Source: Sphingomonas folli
Lineage (GTDB): Bacteria > Pseudomonadota > Alphaproteobacteria > Sphingomonadales > Sphingomonadaceae
Assembly: GCF_019429525.1 (NCBI RefSeq)
Contig: NZ_JAHXZL010000009.1
Span: 124,001-188,000, forward strand
Direction of reading: 5' to 3'
Length of the DNA stretch: 64,000 nucleotides
The position numbers were made by a program, and so were the translations under genes. Shown one piece after another: positions 9,072 through 18,082 of the stretch. The notes under the pieces are model-generated. The model did not search any database, was not told the DNA's origin, and was given only the letters and a program-made list of their open reading frames with translations. Within the stretch, counting starts at the first letter, position 1. Every line of letters begins with the position of its first letter.

Positions 9072-9146
9072 GGTGGGCCAGATGTAGCGACGCGCCGGGG
9101 TGGGGCAAGGTGCGCTACCGCTGCCCGCCCGCCCCCGCCCCGCGCG

Positions 9147-9326
9147 TCACGGCGTGCGCGCGCGGTCCTCCGCCGACTGCTCCTTGTAGAGTGCGCGCGT
9201 CGCCTCCTCGGTGCGCGCCTCCTCGTGGCGGCTGCGGCGGTTGCGCAGGATCGCGAACAGCAGCGCCGCGACCAGGATGATCGGCCCCCCGATCACCACG
9301 AAGCTCCACAGGCCGTCGCCCGCCAT
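9147..9326 (-). CDS. Small single-pass membrane protein, unknown function
   Basis: A 59-residue protein starts at the ATG at 9326, preceded by a clear GGAG ribosome site six bases upstream; the open frame extends to 9422 but without a comparable site. A transmembrane helix spans about residues 9-28, followed by a highly charged Arg/Glu tail rich in RRSRHEEAR-like sequence. No family is recognised with certainty. It lies between the divergent helicase and exonuclease genes, on the helicase strand, 75 bases upstream of the helicase start, so the two may be cotranscribed. Confidence 0.6.
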   Translation of the reverse strand: MAGDGLWSFVVIGGPIILVAALLFAILRNRRSRHEEARTEEATRALYKEQSAEDRARTP

Positions 9327-9406
9327 GTCACTCTCCGTCCGCTGTTTCTTTCCCATGGCCAACGTCCCCGCGGTGAACTTCGATCCGCTGCCGCGGTTGT
9401 TCCGCC

Positions 9407-10417
9407 ATGGCGACTCGCGCACCGACGCTCGGCGACTGGCTCGAGCCGCACCCCAACGGCATCTACGTCCGCCCGGCCGACGCCTGGATCGATCCCTCCA
9501 CGCCCGAGCCGCGCGCGCTCGTCACCCACGGCCACGCCGATCACGCGCGCGGCGGCCACGGTGAGGTCTGGGCCACCCCCGAGACGCTCGCGATCATGGC
9601 GGCGCGCTACGGCGAGCAGAGCGGGCGAGCGGTGGCCTATGGCGAGACGATCCGGCTCGGCGACGTCGACGTCGGCTTCGTTCCCGCGGGCCACGTGCTC
9701 GGCTCGGCGCAGATCGTGCTCGATCATCGCGGCGAGCGGGTCGTCGTCTCGGGCGATTACAAGCGCCGCGCCGACCCGACCTGCGCGCCGTTCGAGCCGG
9801 TGGCGTGCGACGTCTTCGTCACCGAGGCGACCTTCGGGCTGCCGGTCTTCCGCCACCCCGACACCGGCGACGAGATCGACAAACTGCTCGAGCGGCTCCA
9901 CGCCAACCCCGAGCGCTGCGTCGTCGTGGGCGCCTATGCGCTGGGCAAGGCGCAGCGCGTCATCGCCGAGCTGCGCGCGCGCGGGCATGCGGCGCCGATC
10001 TACCTCCACGGCGCGCTCCAGCGGCTGTGCGACCTGTACGAGGAGCTGGGCGTGCGGCTGGGCGAGCTGCGCCCCGCCACCGGCGCGGCGAAGGCGGAGA
10101 TGGCGGGGCACGTGGTGATGTGCCCGCCCTCGGCGCTCAACGACCGCTGGGCGCGCCGCCTGCCCGACCCGATCACCGCGATGGCGAGCGGCTGGATGCG
10201 CGTACGCCAGCGCGCGCGGCAGAAGAACGTCGAGCTGCCGCTGATCCTCTCCGACCACGCCGACTGGGACGAGCTGACCGCGACGCTGAGCGAGATCGCG
10301 CCGAGGGAGGTGTGGGTGACGCACGGCCGCGAGGAGGCCTTGGTCCACTGGTGCATGACGCGCCAGATCCGCGCACGCGCGCTGGCGCTGTCGGGCTTCG
10401 AGGACGAGGACGACTGA
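9407..10417 (+). CDS. Ligase-associated DNA damage response exonuclease (metallo-beta-lactamase fold)
   Basis: The 336-residue protein contains THGHADHARGG (His41, His43, Asp45, His46), the metal-binding motif of metallo-beta-lactamase nucleases. Further features are GHVLGSAQI, SGDYKRR and, near the C-terminus, LILSDHADWDEL and VWVTHG, characteristic of the beta-CASP-like mRNA 3'-processing/DNA exonuclease group. It is the usual partner of the ATP-dependent ligase and DEXH helicase in the bacterial ligase-associated damage module. The usual downstream ligase is absent; an S10 peptidase follows. The start at 9407 is the first ATG consistent with the family N-terminus. Confidence 0.9.
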   Translation: MATRAPTLGDWLEPHPNGIYVRPADAWIDPSTPEPRALVTHGHADHARGGHGEVWATPETLAIMAARYGEQSGRAVAYGETIRLGDVDVGFVPAGHVLGSAQIVLDHRGERVVVSGDYKRRADPTCAPFEPVACDVFVTEATFGLPVFRHPDTGDEIDKLLERLHANPERCVVVGAYALGKAQRVIAELRARGHAAPIYLHGALQRLCDLYEELGVRLGELRPATGAAKAEMAGHVVMCPPSALNDRWARRLPDPITAMASGWMRVRQRARQKNVELPLILSDHADWDELTATLSEIAPREVWVTHGREEALVHWCMTRQIRARALALSGFEDEDD

Positions 10418-10604
10418 GGGAGGCCATACTGCCTCCCCCTCGTGTTCGCGCGGACGCGGGAAGCCAGGGTCGCGCCGACTTACCTGGCGTCGCTCCTACT
10501 CCGCCCGGCCCGCACGGCGGCGCGCGGCCATCACACGCCACCTTGCTCCGACCGCCGGACGCCCATTAGACAGCGAGGCTCACGTAAAAATTTGGGGGAA
10601 CCTC

Positions 10605-12248
10605 ATGCGCCTCGGTCTCGCCGCCACCCTGCTCGCCGCCGCCGCCCTGCCCGCCGCCGCGCAGGAGAAGGACGCCGCGCCCGCCAGGCCCGCCGCCAAG
10701 ACCAACGCCGAGGCGCAGAAGGCCGCGGTCGAGGGCGCCTATGCCAACGCGCCGGTCGAGGAGCGCGAGGAGCGCTCCAAGGGCGTGGTGACGGTCGGCG
10801 GCCGCAAGCTCGGCTACACCGCCACCGCCGGCACGCTGACGCTGCGCGACCTCGAGGGCAAGCCGACCGCCTCGATGTTTTACACCGCCTACACGCTCGA
10901 CGGCACCAGGCCGGGGACGAGGCGGCCGATCACCTTCTTCTACAACGGCGGGCCGGGCAGCCCGACCTTCTGGCTCCACATGGGCTCGTTCGCGCCGGTG
11001 CGGCTGCAGACCGGCAACCCCGAGTTCATCCGCCCCGCGCCCTACGACTTCGGTCCCAACCCCAACACCCTGCTTGACAAGACCGACATGGTGTTCCTCG
11101 ACGCGATCGGCGCGGGCTACTCGCGCCCGCTCGGCGACATGAAGCCCGGCGCCTTCTACGGCGTCGACGAGGACGCGGACGCCTTCGCCAAGGCGATCCT
11201 GCGCTACGCCACGAAGTACGGCCGGTGGAACTCGCCCAAGTTCATCTTCGGCGAGAGCTACGGCACCTTGCGCTCGGGCGCGCTGGCCTATCAGCTGCAG
11301 GACCGCGGCATGGCGCTCAACGGCGTGGTGCTGCTCAGCTCGATCATGAACTACGGCTATCGCCAGCCCGGGCTCGACCAGGTGTACCTCAACTATCTGC
11401 CGAGCTACGCCGCGACCGCCTGGTATCACAACCGGCTGGCGAACCGCCCCGCCGACGTCGCCACGATCGTCCAGCAGGCGCGCGACTTCGCGGTCGGCCC
11501 CTATATGTCGGCGTTGGCCAAGGGGCAGAATATCTCCGATGCCGAGCGCGACCAGGTGGCGCAGCGGATGAGCGAGCTGATCGGCCTGTCGCCCGACTTC
11601 ATCCGCCGTGCCAACCTGCGGATCGACCTGCCGCGCTTCCAGAAGGAGCTGCTGCGCGGCACGCGCCAGACGGTCGGGCGCTTCGACTCGCGCTACATCG
11701 GCACCGACAGCGACGCGGCGGGGGAGCGCCCGGAGACCGACGTCTCGTCCGACGCGATCTCGGGCGCGTTCATCGCCACCTTCACCGACTATGTGACGCA
11801 CCAGCTCGGCTACAAGACCGACATGCCCTACCGCCTCTCCGCGCGCGACGCGGCGGGCTGGACGTGGAACTGGAAGCACGAGTCGCCGCTGCGTGGGGCA
11901 GGGCCGCAGAACAACCCCAACACCGCGGTCGACCTCGCCGCGGCGATGCGCGCCAACCCCTATCTCCAGGTGCTGTCGATGAACGGCTGGTACGACATGG
12001 CGACGCCGTTCTTCGGCACCGAGAACGACCTCGGCCACATGATGCTGGAGCCGAGCCAGCGCGGCAACCTGCGCTTCGTCTACTATCCCGCCGGGCACAT
12101 GACCTATCTCAACCCCGCGGCGCTGGTCGCGATGAAGCGCGACCTGTCGGACTGGTACGACCGCGCGCTCGCGGTCGCGCGCTCGGACGCGCCGCCCGCG
12201 CGCGGATCGGTGTCGGCGGCGGAGGGGCCGGGGCAGTCGCCGAACTGA
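10605..12248 (+). CDS. Secreted S10 family serine carboxypeptidase
   Basis: A 547-residue precursor with a signal peptide (about 1-19, cleavage near AAAQ). The alpha/beta-hydrolase core is intact: the oxyanion NGGPGSPT strand, nucleophile Ser218 in GESYGT, acid Asp464 in YDMATP and base His498 in AGHMTYL. Peptidase family S10 enzymes remove C-terminal residues at acidic pH and here would act in the periplasm or outside the cell. A strong GGGGGA ribosome site lies seven bases before the ATG, after an A-rich stretch. The 187-base gap upstream separates it from the exonuclease. It converges with ftsK. Confidence 0.92.
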   Translation: MRLGLAATLLAAAALPAAAQEKDAAPARPAAKTNAEAQKAAVEGAYANAPVEEREERSKGVVTVGGRKLGYTATAGTLTLRDLEGKPTASMFYTAYTLDGTRPGTRRPITFFYNGGPGSPTFWLHMGSFAPVRLQTGNPEFIRPAPYDFGPNPNTLLDKTDMVFLDAIGAGYSRPLGDMKPGAFYGVDEDADAFAKAILRYATKYGRWNSPKFIFGESYGTLRSGALAYQLQDRGMALNGVVLLSSIMNYGYRQPGLDQVYLNYLPSYAATAWYHNRLANRPADVATIVQQARDFAVGPYMSALAKGQNISDAERDQVAQRMSELIGLSPDFIRRANLRIDLPRFQKELLRGTRQTVGRFDSRYIGTDSDAAGERPETDVSSDAISGAFIATFTDYVTHQLGYKTDMPYRLSARDAAGWTWNWKHESPLRGAGPQNNPNTAVDLAAAMRANPYLQVLSMNGWYDMATPFFGTENDLGHMMLEPSQRGNLRFVYYPAGHMTYLNPAALVAMKRDLSDWYDRALAVARSDAPPARGSVSAAEGPGQSPN

Positions 12249-12305
12249 GCGCCCGCCCGCGCCGATCGCCTCGCGGGTCCGGTCCGGCTCATCGGAACGA
12301 TCGGC

Positions 12306-12329
12306 GTGCTCCGGCGAGCGCGGGAGCAC
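12306..12329. repeat. Dispersed hairpin repeat, copy 1
   Basis: Seven-base arms GTGCTCC and GGAGCAC enclose a 10-base loop. A second copy at 57822-57845, in inverted orientation, matches 22 of 24 bases. In both places a short GACCCTA-containing segment follows about 25 bases downstream. This copy lies between the convergent S10 peptidase and ftsK genes, so it could serve as a bidirectional terminator or mRNA 3' end, although no T-run follows. Confidence 0.6.
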
Positions 12330-12387
12330 GGGTCCGCTCGCACCGGTCGGACCCTAAGCGGCGGCCGTGCCCCCGAGGACGGCGCAC

Positions 12388-14694
12388 TTACAGCGGGTTG
12401 CCGTCCCCGTCGCGGAGCACCTCGCGCCGGCCGACATGGTCGGGGCGGCTCACCACGCCCTCCTTCTCCATCCGCTCGATCAGCCGCGCCGCCGAGTTGT
12501 AGCCGATCCGCAGCTGGCGCTGGAGCCAGGAGGTCGACGCCTTCTGGCTGCCGCACACGATCGCCACCGCGGCGCGATACTGCTGGTCCTCGGCCGAGTC
12601 CTCGCCGGTCGGCGCGCCCTCCAGCGCGAAGCTCTCGGCGGGCTCCTCGGTGACCGACTCGATATAGTCGGGCTGACCCTGCGCGCGCCAATGGTCGGTC
12701 ACCGCGCGCACCTCGTCGTCGCTGACGAACGGGCCGTGGACGCGGACGATGCCCTTGCCGCCGGGCATGTAGAGCATGTCGCCGCGCCCGAGCAGCTGCT
12801 CGGCGCCCTGCTCGCCGAGGATGGTGCGCGAGTCGATCTTGCTGGTGACGTGGAAGGAGATGCGTGTCGGCAGGTTGGCCTTGATCACGCCGGTGATGAC
12901 GTCGACCGAGGGGCGCTGCGTCGCCATGATCAGGTGGATGCCCGCGGCACGCGCCTTCTGCGCCAGCCGCTGGATCAGGAACTCGACCTCCTTGCCCGCG
13001 GTCATCATCAGGTCGGCGAGCTCGTCGACGATGACGACGATCTGCGGCAGCACGTCATAGTCGAGCTGCTCCTCCTCGTAGACCGGCTGGCCGTTCTCGC
13101 CGTAGCCGGTCTGCACGCGGCGGCCGAGCGGCGCGCCCTTGGCGCGCGCGGCGCGGACCTTCTCGTTGAACGAGGCGAGGCTGCGGACCCCGACCGAGGA
13201 CATCTGGCGGTAGCGGTCCTCCATCGTCTCGACCGCCCATTTGAGCGCGCGCACCGCCTTGGCCGGGTCGGTCACGACGGGCGAGAGCAGGTGCGGGATG
13301 TCGTCGTACATGCTCAGCTCGAGCATCTTCGGGTCGATCATGATCATGCGGCACTGGTCGGGCGTGAGCCGGTACAGCAGCGACAGGATCATGCCGTTGA
13401 GGCCGACCGACTTGCCCGAGCCGGTCGTGCCCGCGACCAGCAGGTGCGGCATCGGCGCCAGATCGGCGATGACGGGATCACCGGCGATGTTCTTGCCCAG
13501 GATCACGGGGAGCTGCGCCGACTGGTCCTCGAACGCCTGGCTCGCCACCAGCTCGTGCAGCGAGACCATCTCGCGCCTGGCATTGGGCAGCTCGATGCCG
13601 ATCACGGTGCGCCCGGGGATCGTCGCGACGCGCGCCGAGATCGCCGACATGTTGCGCGCGATATCGTCGGCGAGCGAGATCACGCGCGTCGCCTTGATGC
13701 CGGGCGCGGGCTCGAGCTCGTACATCGTCACGACGGGGCCGGGGCGCACCTCGGTGATGTTGCCCTTGACGTTGAAGTCGTCGAGCACGGTCTCGAGCAG
13801 CCGCGCGTTGCGCTCCAGCGCCGCCTTGTCGACCGGGTTGTTCTGGTTGGCGGGCGAGGGGGTGAGCAGGTCGAGCCCCGGCAGCGTGTAGCTGTCGCGC
13901 AGGTCGAGCCGCTGCTGCGGCTTGGGCCGCGCCGCGGAGGGCGCCAGCGTGCGGTCGCTGATGACGGGCGCGGGGCGATCGTTGGGCTCGGCCACCGCGC
14001 GCGGCGCGGGGCGGCGCGCCGGCGCGGGGGCGTCGGCGGTGTCGAACGGCGCGTCGACGTCGTCGCGCCCGTCGTCGGCGTCGCCGCGCGCGCGCCGCAG
14101 CCCCCCGCGCGGCGCGAGCCGCGCGAAGTCGATCTCCAGGCTTCGACCCCACAGGAACGCGCCGCCGACGCCGCTGACCACGCCGAGCGCGACCACGCCC
14201 CACCAGCGCACCTGCGCGTCGCCGACCAGCCCGAGCGCCCAGCGCGTCGCCGCGACCACGCCCAGCCCGACCGCGCCGCCCCAGCCGAACGGCAGCGCGG
14301 GCACCGCGCCCGGTGCGGCGCAGCCGAGCGCGACCGCCATCAGCGCCACCGCCACCGCGGTGCCGCGCAGCATCCGCGGCCACGCGCCCGCGGGCTGCTC
14401 GCGCCACAGCCGCGCCGCCACCAGCGGCGCCACCGGCAGCAGCAACGCCACCGCCGGGCCGAAGAGCGTCAGCGCGAGGTCGGCGAACCAGGCCCCCGGC
14501 GCGCCGAGCAGATTGCCGCCGACCCCGCCCGCGGCGGTGTTGAACGCGGCGTCGCTCGGGCGGTAGCTGGCCAGCGCCAGCGCCATCGCCAGCGTGAGCG
14601 CGACCAGCGCCACCGCGACGATCAGCGCGCCGCTGCGCCGCGCCCCCGCCTTCACCGTCTCGCGCCACAGCGGCGCGTCGGCCCTGCTCGCCAT
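12388..14694 (-). CDS. ftsK: DNA translocase FtsK
   Basis: A 768-residue protein starts at the ATG at 14694; the longer frame upstream is antisense-derived. Four membrane helices occupy about residues 20-175. A linker precedes the RecA-like motor, with Walker A GTTGSGKSVG near residue 425 and IVVIVDELADLMM as Walker B. The C-terminal winged-helix gamma domain (about 690-768; QRQLRIGYNSAARL) reads KOPS motifs and contacts XerD. FtsK pumps chromosome ends across the closing septum for dimer resolution. It is divergent from the UbiH-type monooxygenase, with 117 bases between the starts. Confidence 0.96.
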   Translation of the reverse strand: MASRADAPLWRETVKAGARRSGALIVAVALVALTLAMALALASYRPSDAAFNTAAGGVGGNLLGAPGAWFADLALTLFGPAVALLLPVAPLVAARLWREQPAGAWPRMLRGTAVAVALMAVALGCAAPGAVPALPFGWGGAVGLGVVAATRWALGLVGDAQVRWWGVVALGVVSGVGGAFLWGRSLEIDFARLAPRGGLRRARGDADDGRDDVDAPFDTADAPAPARRPAPRAVAEPNDRPAPVISDRTLAPSAARPKPQQRLDLRDSYTLPGLDLLTPSPANQNNPVDKAALERNARLLETVLDDFNVKGNITEVRPGPVVTMYELEPAPGIKATRVISLADDIARNMSAISARVATIPGRTVIGIELPNARREMVSLHELVASQAFEDQSAQLPVILGKNIAGDPVIADLAPMPHLLVAGTTGSGKSVGLNGMILSLLYRLTPDQCRMIMIDPKMLELSMYDDIPHLLSPVVTDPAKAVRALKWAVETMEDRYRQMSSVGVRSLASFNEKVRAARAKGAPLGRRVQTGYGENGQPVYEEEQLDYDVLPQIVVIVDELADLMMTAGKEVEFLIQRLAQKARAAGIHLIMATQRPSVDVITGVIKANLPTRISFHVTSKIDSRTILGEQGAEQLLGRGDMLYMPGGKGIVRVHGPFVSDDEVRAVTDHWRAQGQPDYIESVTEEPAESFALEGAPTGEDSAEDQQYRAAVAIVCGSQKASTSWLQRQLRIGYNSAARLIERMEKEGVVSRPDHVGRREVLRDGDGNPL

Positions 14695-14811
14695 GCTTGC
14701 TTCCGTCCTCAACGATGTCCGAGATGCCCGGCGCTCATTGTCCGCCGCCGGCGAGTCCGCGTCAAGAGAGCCGGCCTTTCCCGCCCGCGCGCGACCCTGT
14801 AGGGCAGCGCC

Positions 14812-16029
14812 ATGGACCACGCAGACGTGCTCATCCTCGGCGGCGGGCTGGTCGGCAGCGCGCTCGCGGTCGCGCTCGACCGCCACGGCCTCTCCGCCAT
14901 CGTCGTCGATCCCGCCGACCCGTCGGTGATGCTCGCGGACGGCTTCGACGGCCGCGCCTCGGCGGTGGCGAGCGCGAGCCACCGCATGCTCGACGCGATC
15001 GGGGTGGGCGAGGCGCTGCGCGGCAAGGGCTGCCCGATCCGCCATATCCGCGTGAGCGACGGGCTGGCGCCCGGCAAGCTCGACTTCGTGCCCGCGCCCG
15101 AGGATGCCGCGCTCGGCACGATGTACGAGAACCGGCTGCTGCGGCGCGCGCTCTACGACGCGGTCAGCGCCGCGTCGCGGGTCGACCTCCGCATGGGCAC
15201 GCGCGCGACGACGGTCGAGCGCGACCAGGACGGCGTGCGCGCGACCCTGTCCGACGGGCGCACGGTCACCGCCGACCTGCTCGTCGCCGCCGAGGGGCGC
15301 CGGTCACCGACCCGCGAGGCGGCGGGGATCGCGGTGGCGCGCTGGCAGTACCACCACGCCGCGATCGTCGGCGCGTTCCACCACGCGCGCGACCATGAGA
15401 ACGTCGCCTACGAGATCTTCTACCCCGCCGGCCCCTTCGCGCTGCTGCCGCTGCCCGACGACGACATCGGCCATCGCTCGGCGATCGTCTGGACGGTCGC
15501 GGCAGACCAGGCGGCGGGGATGCTCAAGCTGGGCGACCGCGGCTTCCTCGCCGAGGCCGAGAAGAGCATGGGCGGCTTCCTCGGCGCGCTGTCGCACGCC
15601 AGCCCGCGCGCGAGCTACCCGCTGGGCTTCCACCACGCCGCGCGCGTGACGGGCACGCGGCTGGTGCTGGTGGGCGACGCGGCGCACGGCATCCACCCGA
15701 TCGCGGGCCAAGGGGTCAACCTCGGCTATCGCGACGTCGCCGCGCTGGTGGAGGTGCTGGTCGAGGGGCGGCGGCTCGGTCTCGACGCGGGCGACGCGCA
15801 GCTGCTGCGCCGCTACGAGGCGTGGCGCGGGCTCGACACCTTCATGGTGGCGGCGGCGACCGACACGCTGACGCGGCTGTTCGGGATACCGGGCAAGGCG
15901 GCGAGCGCGGTGCGCCGGTTCGGCATCGGCGCGGTCGACCGGATCCCGCCGCTCAAGGACCGTTTCATGAGCGAAGCACGCGGCGAGAGCGGCGACCTGC
16001 CCAAGCTGCTGATGGGCGCGACGGTCTAG
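14812..16029 (+). CDS. UbiH/UbiF/Coq6 family FAD-dependent ring hydroxylase
   Basis: A 405-residue flavoprotein monooxygenase. The ADP-binding motif ILGGGLVGSA lies at residues 8-17, a DG-type motif (DLLVAAEGRRSPTR) in the middle, and GDAAH (288-292) with IHPIAGQGVNLGYRD as the second FAD/pyrophosphate-binding motif and UbiH-family signature. Such enzymes hydroxylate the polyprenyl-phenol ring at C5, C6 or C1 during ubiquinone synthesis. Alphaproteobacteria often carry one to three with overlapping regiospecificity, so I do not assign UbiH, UbiF or UbiL. It is a single gene, divergent from ftsK and convergent with ribA. Confidence 0.9.
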   Translation: MDHADVLILGGGLVGSALAVALDRHGLSAIVVDPADPSVMLADGFDGRASAVASASHRMLDAIGVGEALRGKGCPIRHIRVSDGLAPGKLDFVPAPEDAALGTMYENRLLRRALYDAVSAASRVDLRMGTRATTVERDQDGVRATLSDGRTVTADLLVAAEGRRSPTREAAGIAVARWQYHHAAIVGAFHHARDHENVAYEIFYPAGPFALLPLPDDDIGHRSAIVWTVAADQAAGMLKLGDRGFLAEAEKSMGGFLGALSHASPRASYPLGFHHAARVTGTRLVLVGDAAHGIHPIAGQGVNLGYRDVAALVEVLVEGRRLGLDAGDAQLLRRYEAWRGLDTFMVAAATDTLTRLFGIPGKAASAVRRFGIGAVDRIPPLKDRFMSEARGESGDLPKLLMGATV

Positions 16030-16078
16030 GCCGACGCTCGGTCAGGAGTCACCCTCACCCTTCCGGCGCTGCGCGCCA

Positions 16079-16108
16079 CCCTTCCCCTCCCGCTGGGAGA
16101 GGGGAGGG
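16079..16108. terminator. Long GC-rich hairpin between convergent ubiH-like and ribA genes
   Basis: A 13-bp stem with one bulged A and a GCT loop (arms 16079-16091 and 16095-16108). Further complementary CACCC/GGGTG sequence flanks it. A 15-base part (GCTGGGAGAGGGGAG) recurs at about 53082-53096. It sits where two convergent transcripts must stop. There is no T-run, so it may work as an RNA 3'-end structure or be a repetitive element. Confidence 0.5.
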
Positions 16109-16142
16109 TGAGGATGGCGCCACCTATCGTCCCCACCCACCC

Positions 16143-17216
16143 TCAGAACTGGTGCCCGGTCCGGTCGCGCTTGGTCGCGAGATAGCGCTCGTTGTGCGGG
16201 TTGGCGGGCAGGGCGTGGGGCACGCGCTCCACCACCGTCACCCCCGCGGCCTCGAGCCCCGCGACCTTGGCGGGGTTGTTGGTCAGCAGCCGCACGCGCT
16301 CCTGTCCGAGCAGCACCAGCATCCGCGCCGCCACGCCGAAGTCGCGCGCGTCCACCGCGAAGCCGAGCCGCGTGTTGGCGTCGACCGTGTCATAGCCCTG
16401 GTCCTGCAGCGCATACGCGCGCAACTTGTTGACCAACCCGATGCCGCGCCCCTCCTGGCGCAGGTAGAGCAGGATGCCCCAGCCGGCGGCGCGGATACGG
16501 TCGATCGCGGCGTGGAGCTGCGGGCCGCAGTCGCATTTGAGGCTGCCGAGCACGTCCCCCGTCAGGCACTCGCTGTGCAGCCGCACCAGCGGCGGCACGC
16601 CGGTCGGCTGGCCGATCAGCAGCGCGACATGCTCGTCGGCGCTCTCGGGCGAGCGGAAGGCGACGATCTCGGCGTCCTCCGCCCGCGCCACCGGCAGCCG
16701 CGCGCGCACGGCGATCGAGAGTCGGGTGGCGTCCTCGTGCGCGTCGATCGCGGCCACGTCGATCGCGACCGCCGGCTCGGCCGCGGCGGTGAAGAAGGCG
16801 GGGAGCAGTCCTGCCACGCGCGCCAGCCGCAGCGCCGCGGCGGCGGCGACCGGGCTGGCCAGCTCGGCGGTGCGGAACGGGCCCTTGAGCGGGGTGGCGA
16901 GGTCGAGCTGCGGGTCCGCCAGCGCGGTGGCGAGCGCCATGTCGAACCAGGGCGCGCGCTCGATCAGCACGGGCAGGTCGGGCGCGGCGGACTCGCGCTG
17001 GTTGGTCAACGTCAGCGTCTCGGCGCGCCCGGCCGAGATCAGGATCGCATAGTCGTCGCCCGGGGCGAAGGCGGCGAGCCGCGCGGCGTCGGCGGTCTCG
17101 ACCGCGAGTAGCACCAGCGCCGGCTCGCCGGGCGCGTGGAGCGCGACCGGCCAGCCGCGGCGCATCGCGTCGATCGCGCGCGCCGCGTCGCGCGGGTCGG
17201 CGCTGGCACCGCTCAC
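16143..17216 (-). CDS. ribA: GTP cyclohydrolase II with degenerate RibB-like N-terminal domain
   Basis: The 357-residue protein starts at a GTG overlapping the xthA stop (GTGA). The C-terminal half (about 180-357) is a complete GTP cyclohydrolase II: zinc ligands Cys217, Cys228 and Cys230 (SECLTG...KCDCG), and RQEGRGIGL (253-261) followed by the KLRAYALQDQGYDTVDAN region. It opens GTP to start riboflavin synthesis. The first roughly 180 residues resemble 3,4-dihydroxy-2-butanone-4-phosphate synthase in outline (a helix-strand start RRGWPVALHA and a segment AELASPVAAA where RTGHTEA is expected) but lack its DREN and GHTE catalytic residues, so this half is probably inactive. Confidence 0.92.
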   Translation of the reverse strand: MSGASADPRDAARAIDAMRRGWPVALHAPGEPALVLLAVETADAARLAAFAPGDDYAILISAGRAETLTLTNQRESAAPDLPVLIERAPWFDMALATALADPQLDLATPLKGPFRTAELASPVAAAAALRLARVAGLLPAFFTAAAEPAVAIDVAAIDAHEDATRLSIAVRARLPVARAEDAEIVAFRSPESADEHVALLIGQPTGVPPLVRLHSECLTGDVLGSLKCDCGPQLHAAIDRIRAAGWGILLYLRQEGRGIGLVNKLRAYALQDQGYDTVDANTRLGFAVDARDFGVAARMLVLLGQERVRLLTNNPAKVAGLEAAGVTVVERVPHALPANPHNERYLATKRDRTGHQF

Positions 17217-17995
17217 CAGGCGAACTCGGTCATGATCGGCACGTGGTCGCTCGGCTTGAGCCAGCTGCGGCAATCCTCGTGGACGATGTGCGACGTGGCC
17301 GTCCGCGCGACGTCGGCGGTGGCCCACATATGGTCGAGCCGGCGGCCGCGATCGTTCCTGGTCCAGTCGGGCGAGCGATAGCTCCACCAGGTGTGGAGCC
17401 GCGCCGGCGCGGGGTGGAAGTGGCGCCCCAGATCGACCCAGTCGTTCGAGGCGCGCAGCCGCTCGAGCGCCTCGACCTCCACGGGCGTGTGGCTCACCAC
17501 CTTGAGCAGCGCCTTGTGGCTCCACACGTCGCTCGGCAGCGGCGCGATGTTGAAGTCGCCGGTGAGGATCGTCGGCACGTCCAGCGTCTCGGACCAGCGC
17601 GTCATCCGCTCGACGAAGTCGAGCTTCTGGCCGAACTTGGGGTTCACCTCGCGGTCGGGCACGTCGCCGCCCGCCGGCACGTAGACGTTCTCCAGCCGGA
17701 CGCCGCCGGGCAGCCGCACCCCGAGGTGGCGCGCCTCGCGGTTGGCCTGCCAGTCGAGCCGCTCGTCCGCCTCGATCGGCACGCGACTGACGATCGCGAC
17801 GCCGTGGTGCATGCGCTGGCCGTTGAGCAGGACGTGCTCGTAGCCGAGCGCGCGGAAGGCCGCGACGGGGAAGTCGGGGTCGATGACCTTGGTCTCCTGC
17901 AGGCACAGGATGTCGGGGGCGGCCTCGCGGAGGAAGCGCTCGACGATGTCGAGGCGGAAGCGGACCGAGTTGATGTTCCAGGAGACGATCTTCAC
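17213..17995 (-). CDS. xthA: Exodeoxyribonuclease III (AP endonuclease)
   Basis: A 260-residue protein starts at the GTG at 17995 (KIVSWNINS follows directly); the open frame extends to 18139 but family proteins begin here. Visible motifs are SWNINSVR, CLQETKV (metal ligand Glu34), NVYVPAGGD, ILTGDFNIAP, RRLDHMW and PSDHVPI, the exonuclease III active site. It cuts abasic sites and removes 3' blocking groups in base excision repair. It overlaps ribA by four bases. The upstream 257-base gap to lolA carries hairpins and the candidate small RNA described separately. Confidence 0.95.
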   Translation of the reverse strand: MKIVSWNINSVRFRLDIVERFLREAAPDILCLQETKVIDPDFPVAAFRALGYEHVLLNGQRMHHGVAIVSRVPIEADERLDWQANREARHLGVRLPGGVRLENVYVPAGGDVPDREVNPKFGQKLDFVERMTRWSETLDVPTILTGDFNIAPLPSDVWSHKALLKVVSHTPVEVEALERLRASNDWVDLGRHFHPAPARLHTWWSYRSPDWTRNDRGRRLDHMWATADVARTATSHIVHEDCRSWLKPSDHVPIMTEFAW

Positions 17996-18082
17996 GCGCG
18001 CGACATAGGCGGTCGAGTGCGCCGCGGGAAGCGCCCGACGCCCGTCTCGGCGCGGCCCGCGAACGAGAGAGGCCCAGAACGT

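Noticed and set aside
7557..10118. 853-codon plus-strand frame across the helicase and exonuclease region
   Set aside because: It is antisense to the helicase and out of frame with the exonuclease; composition is typical of GC-rich shadow frames.
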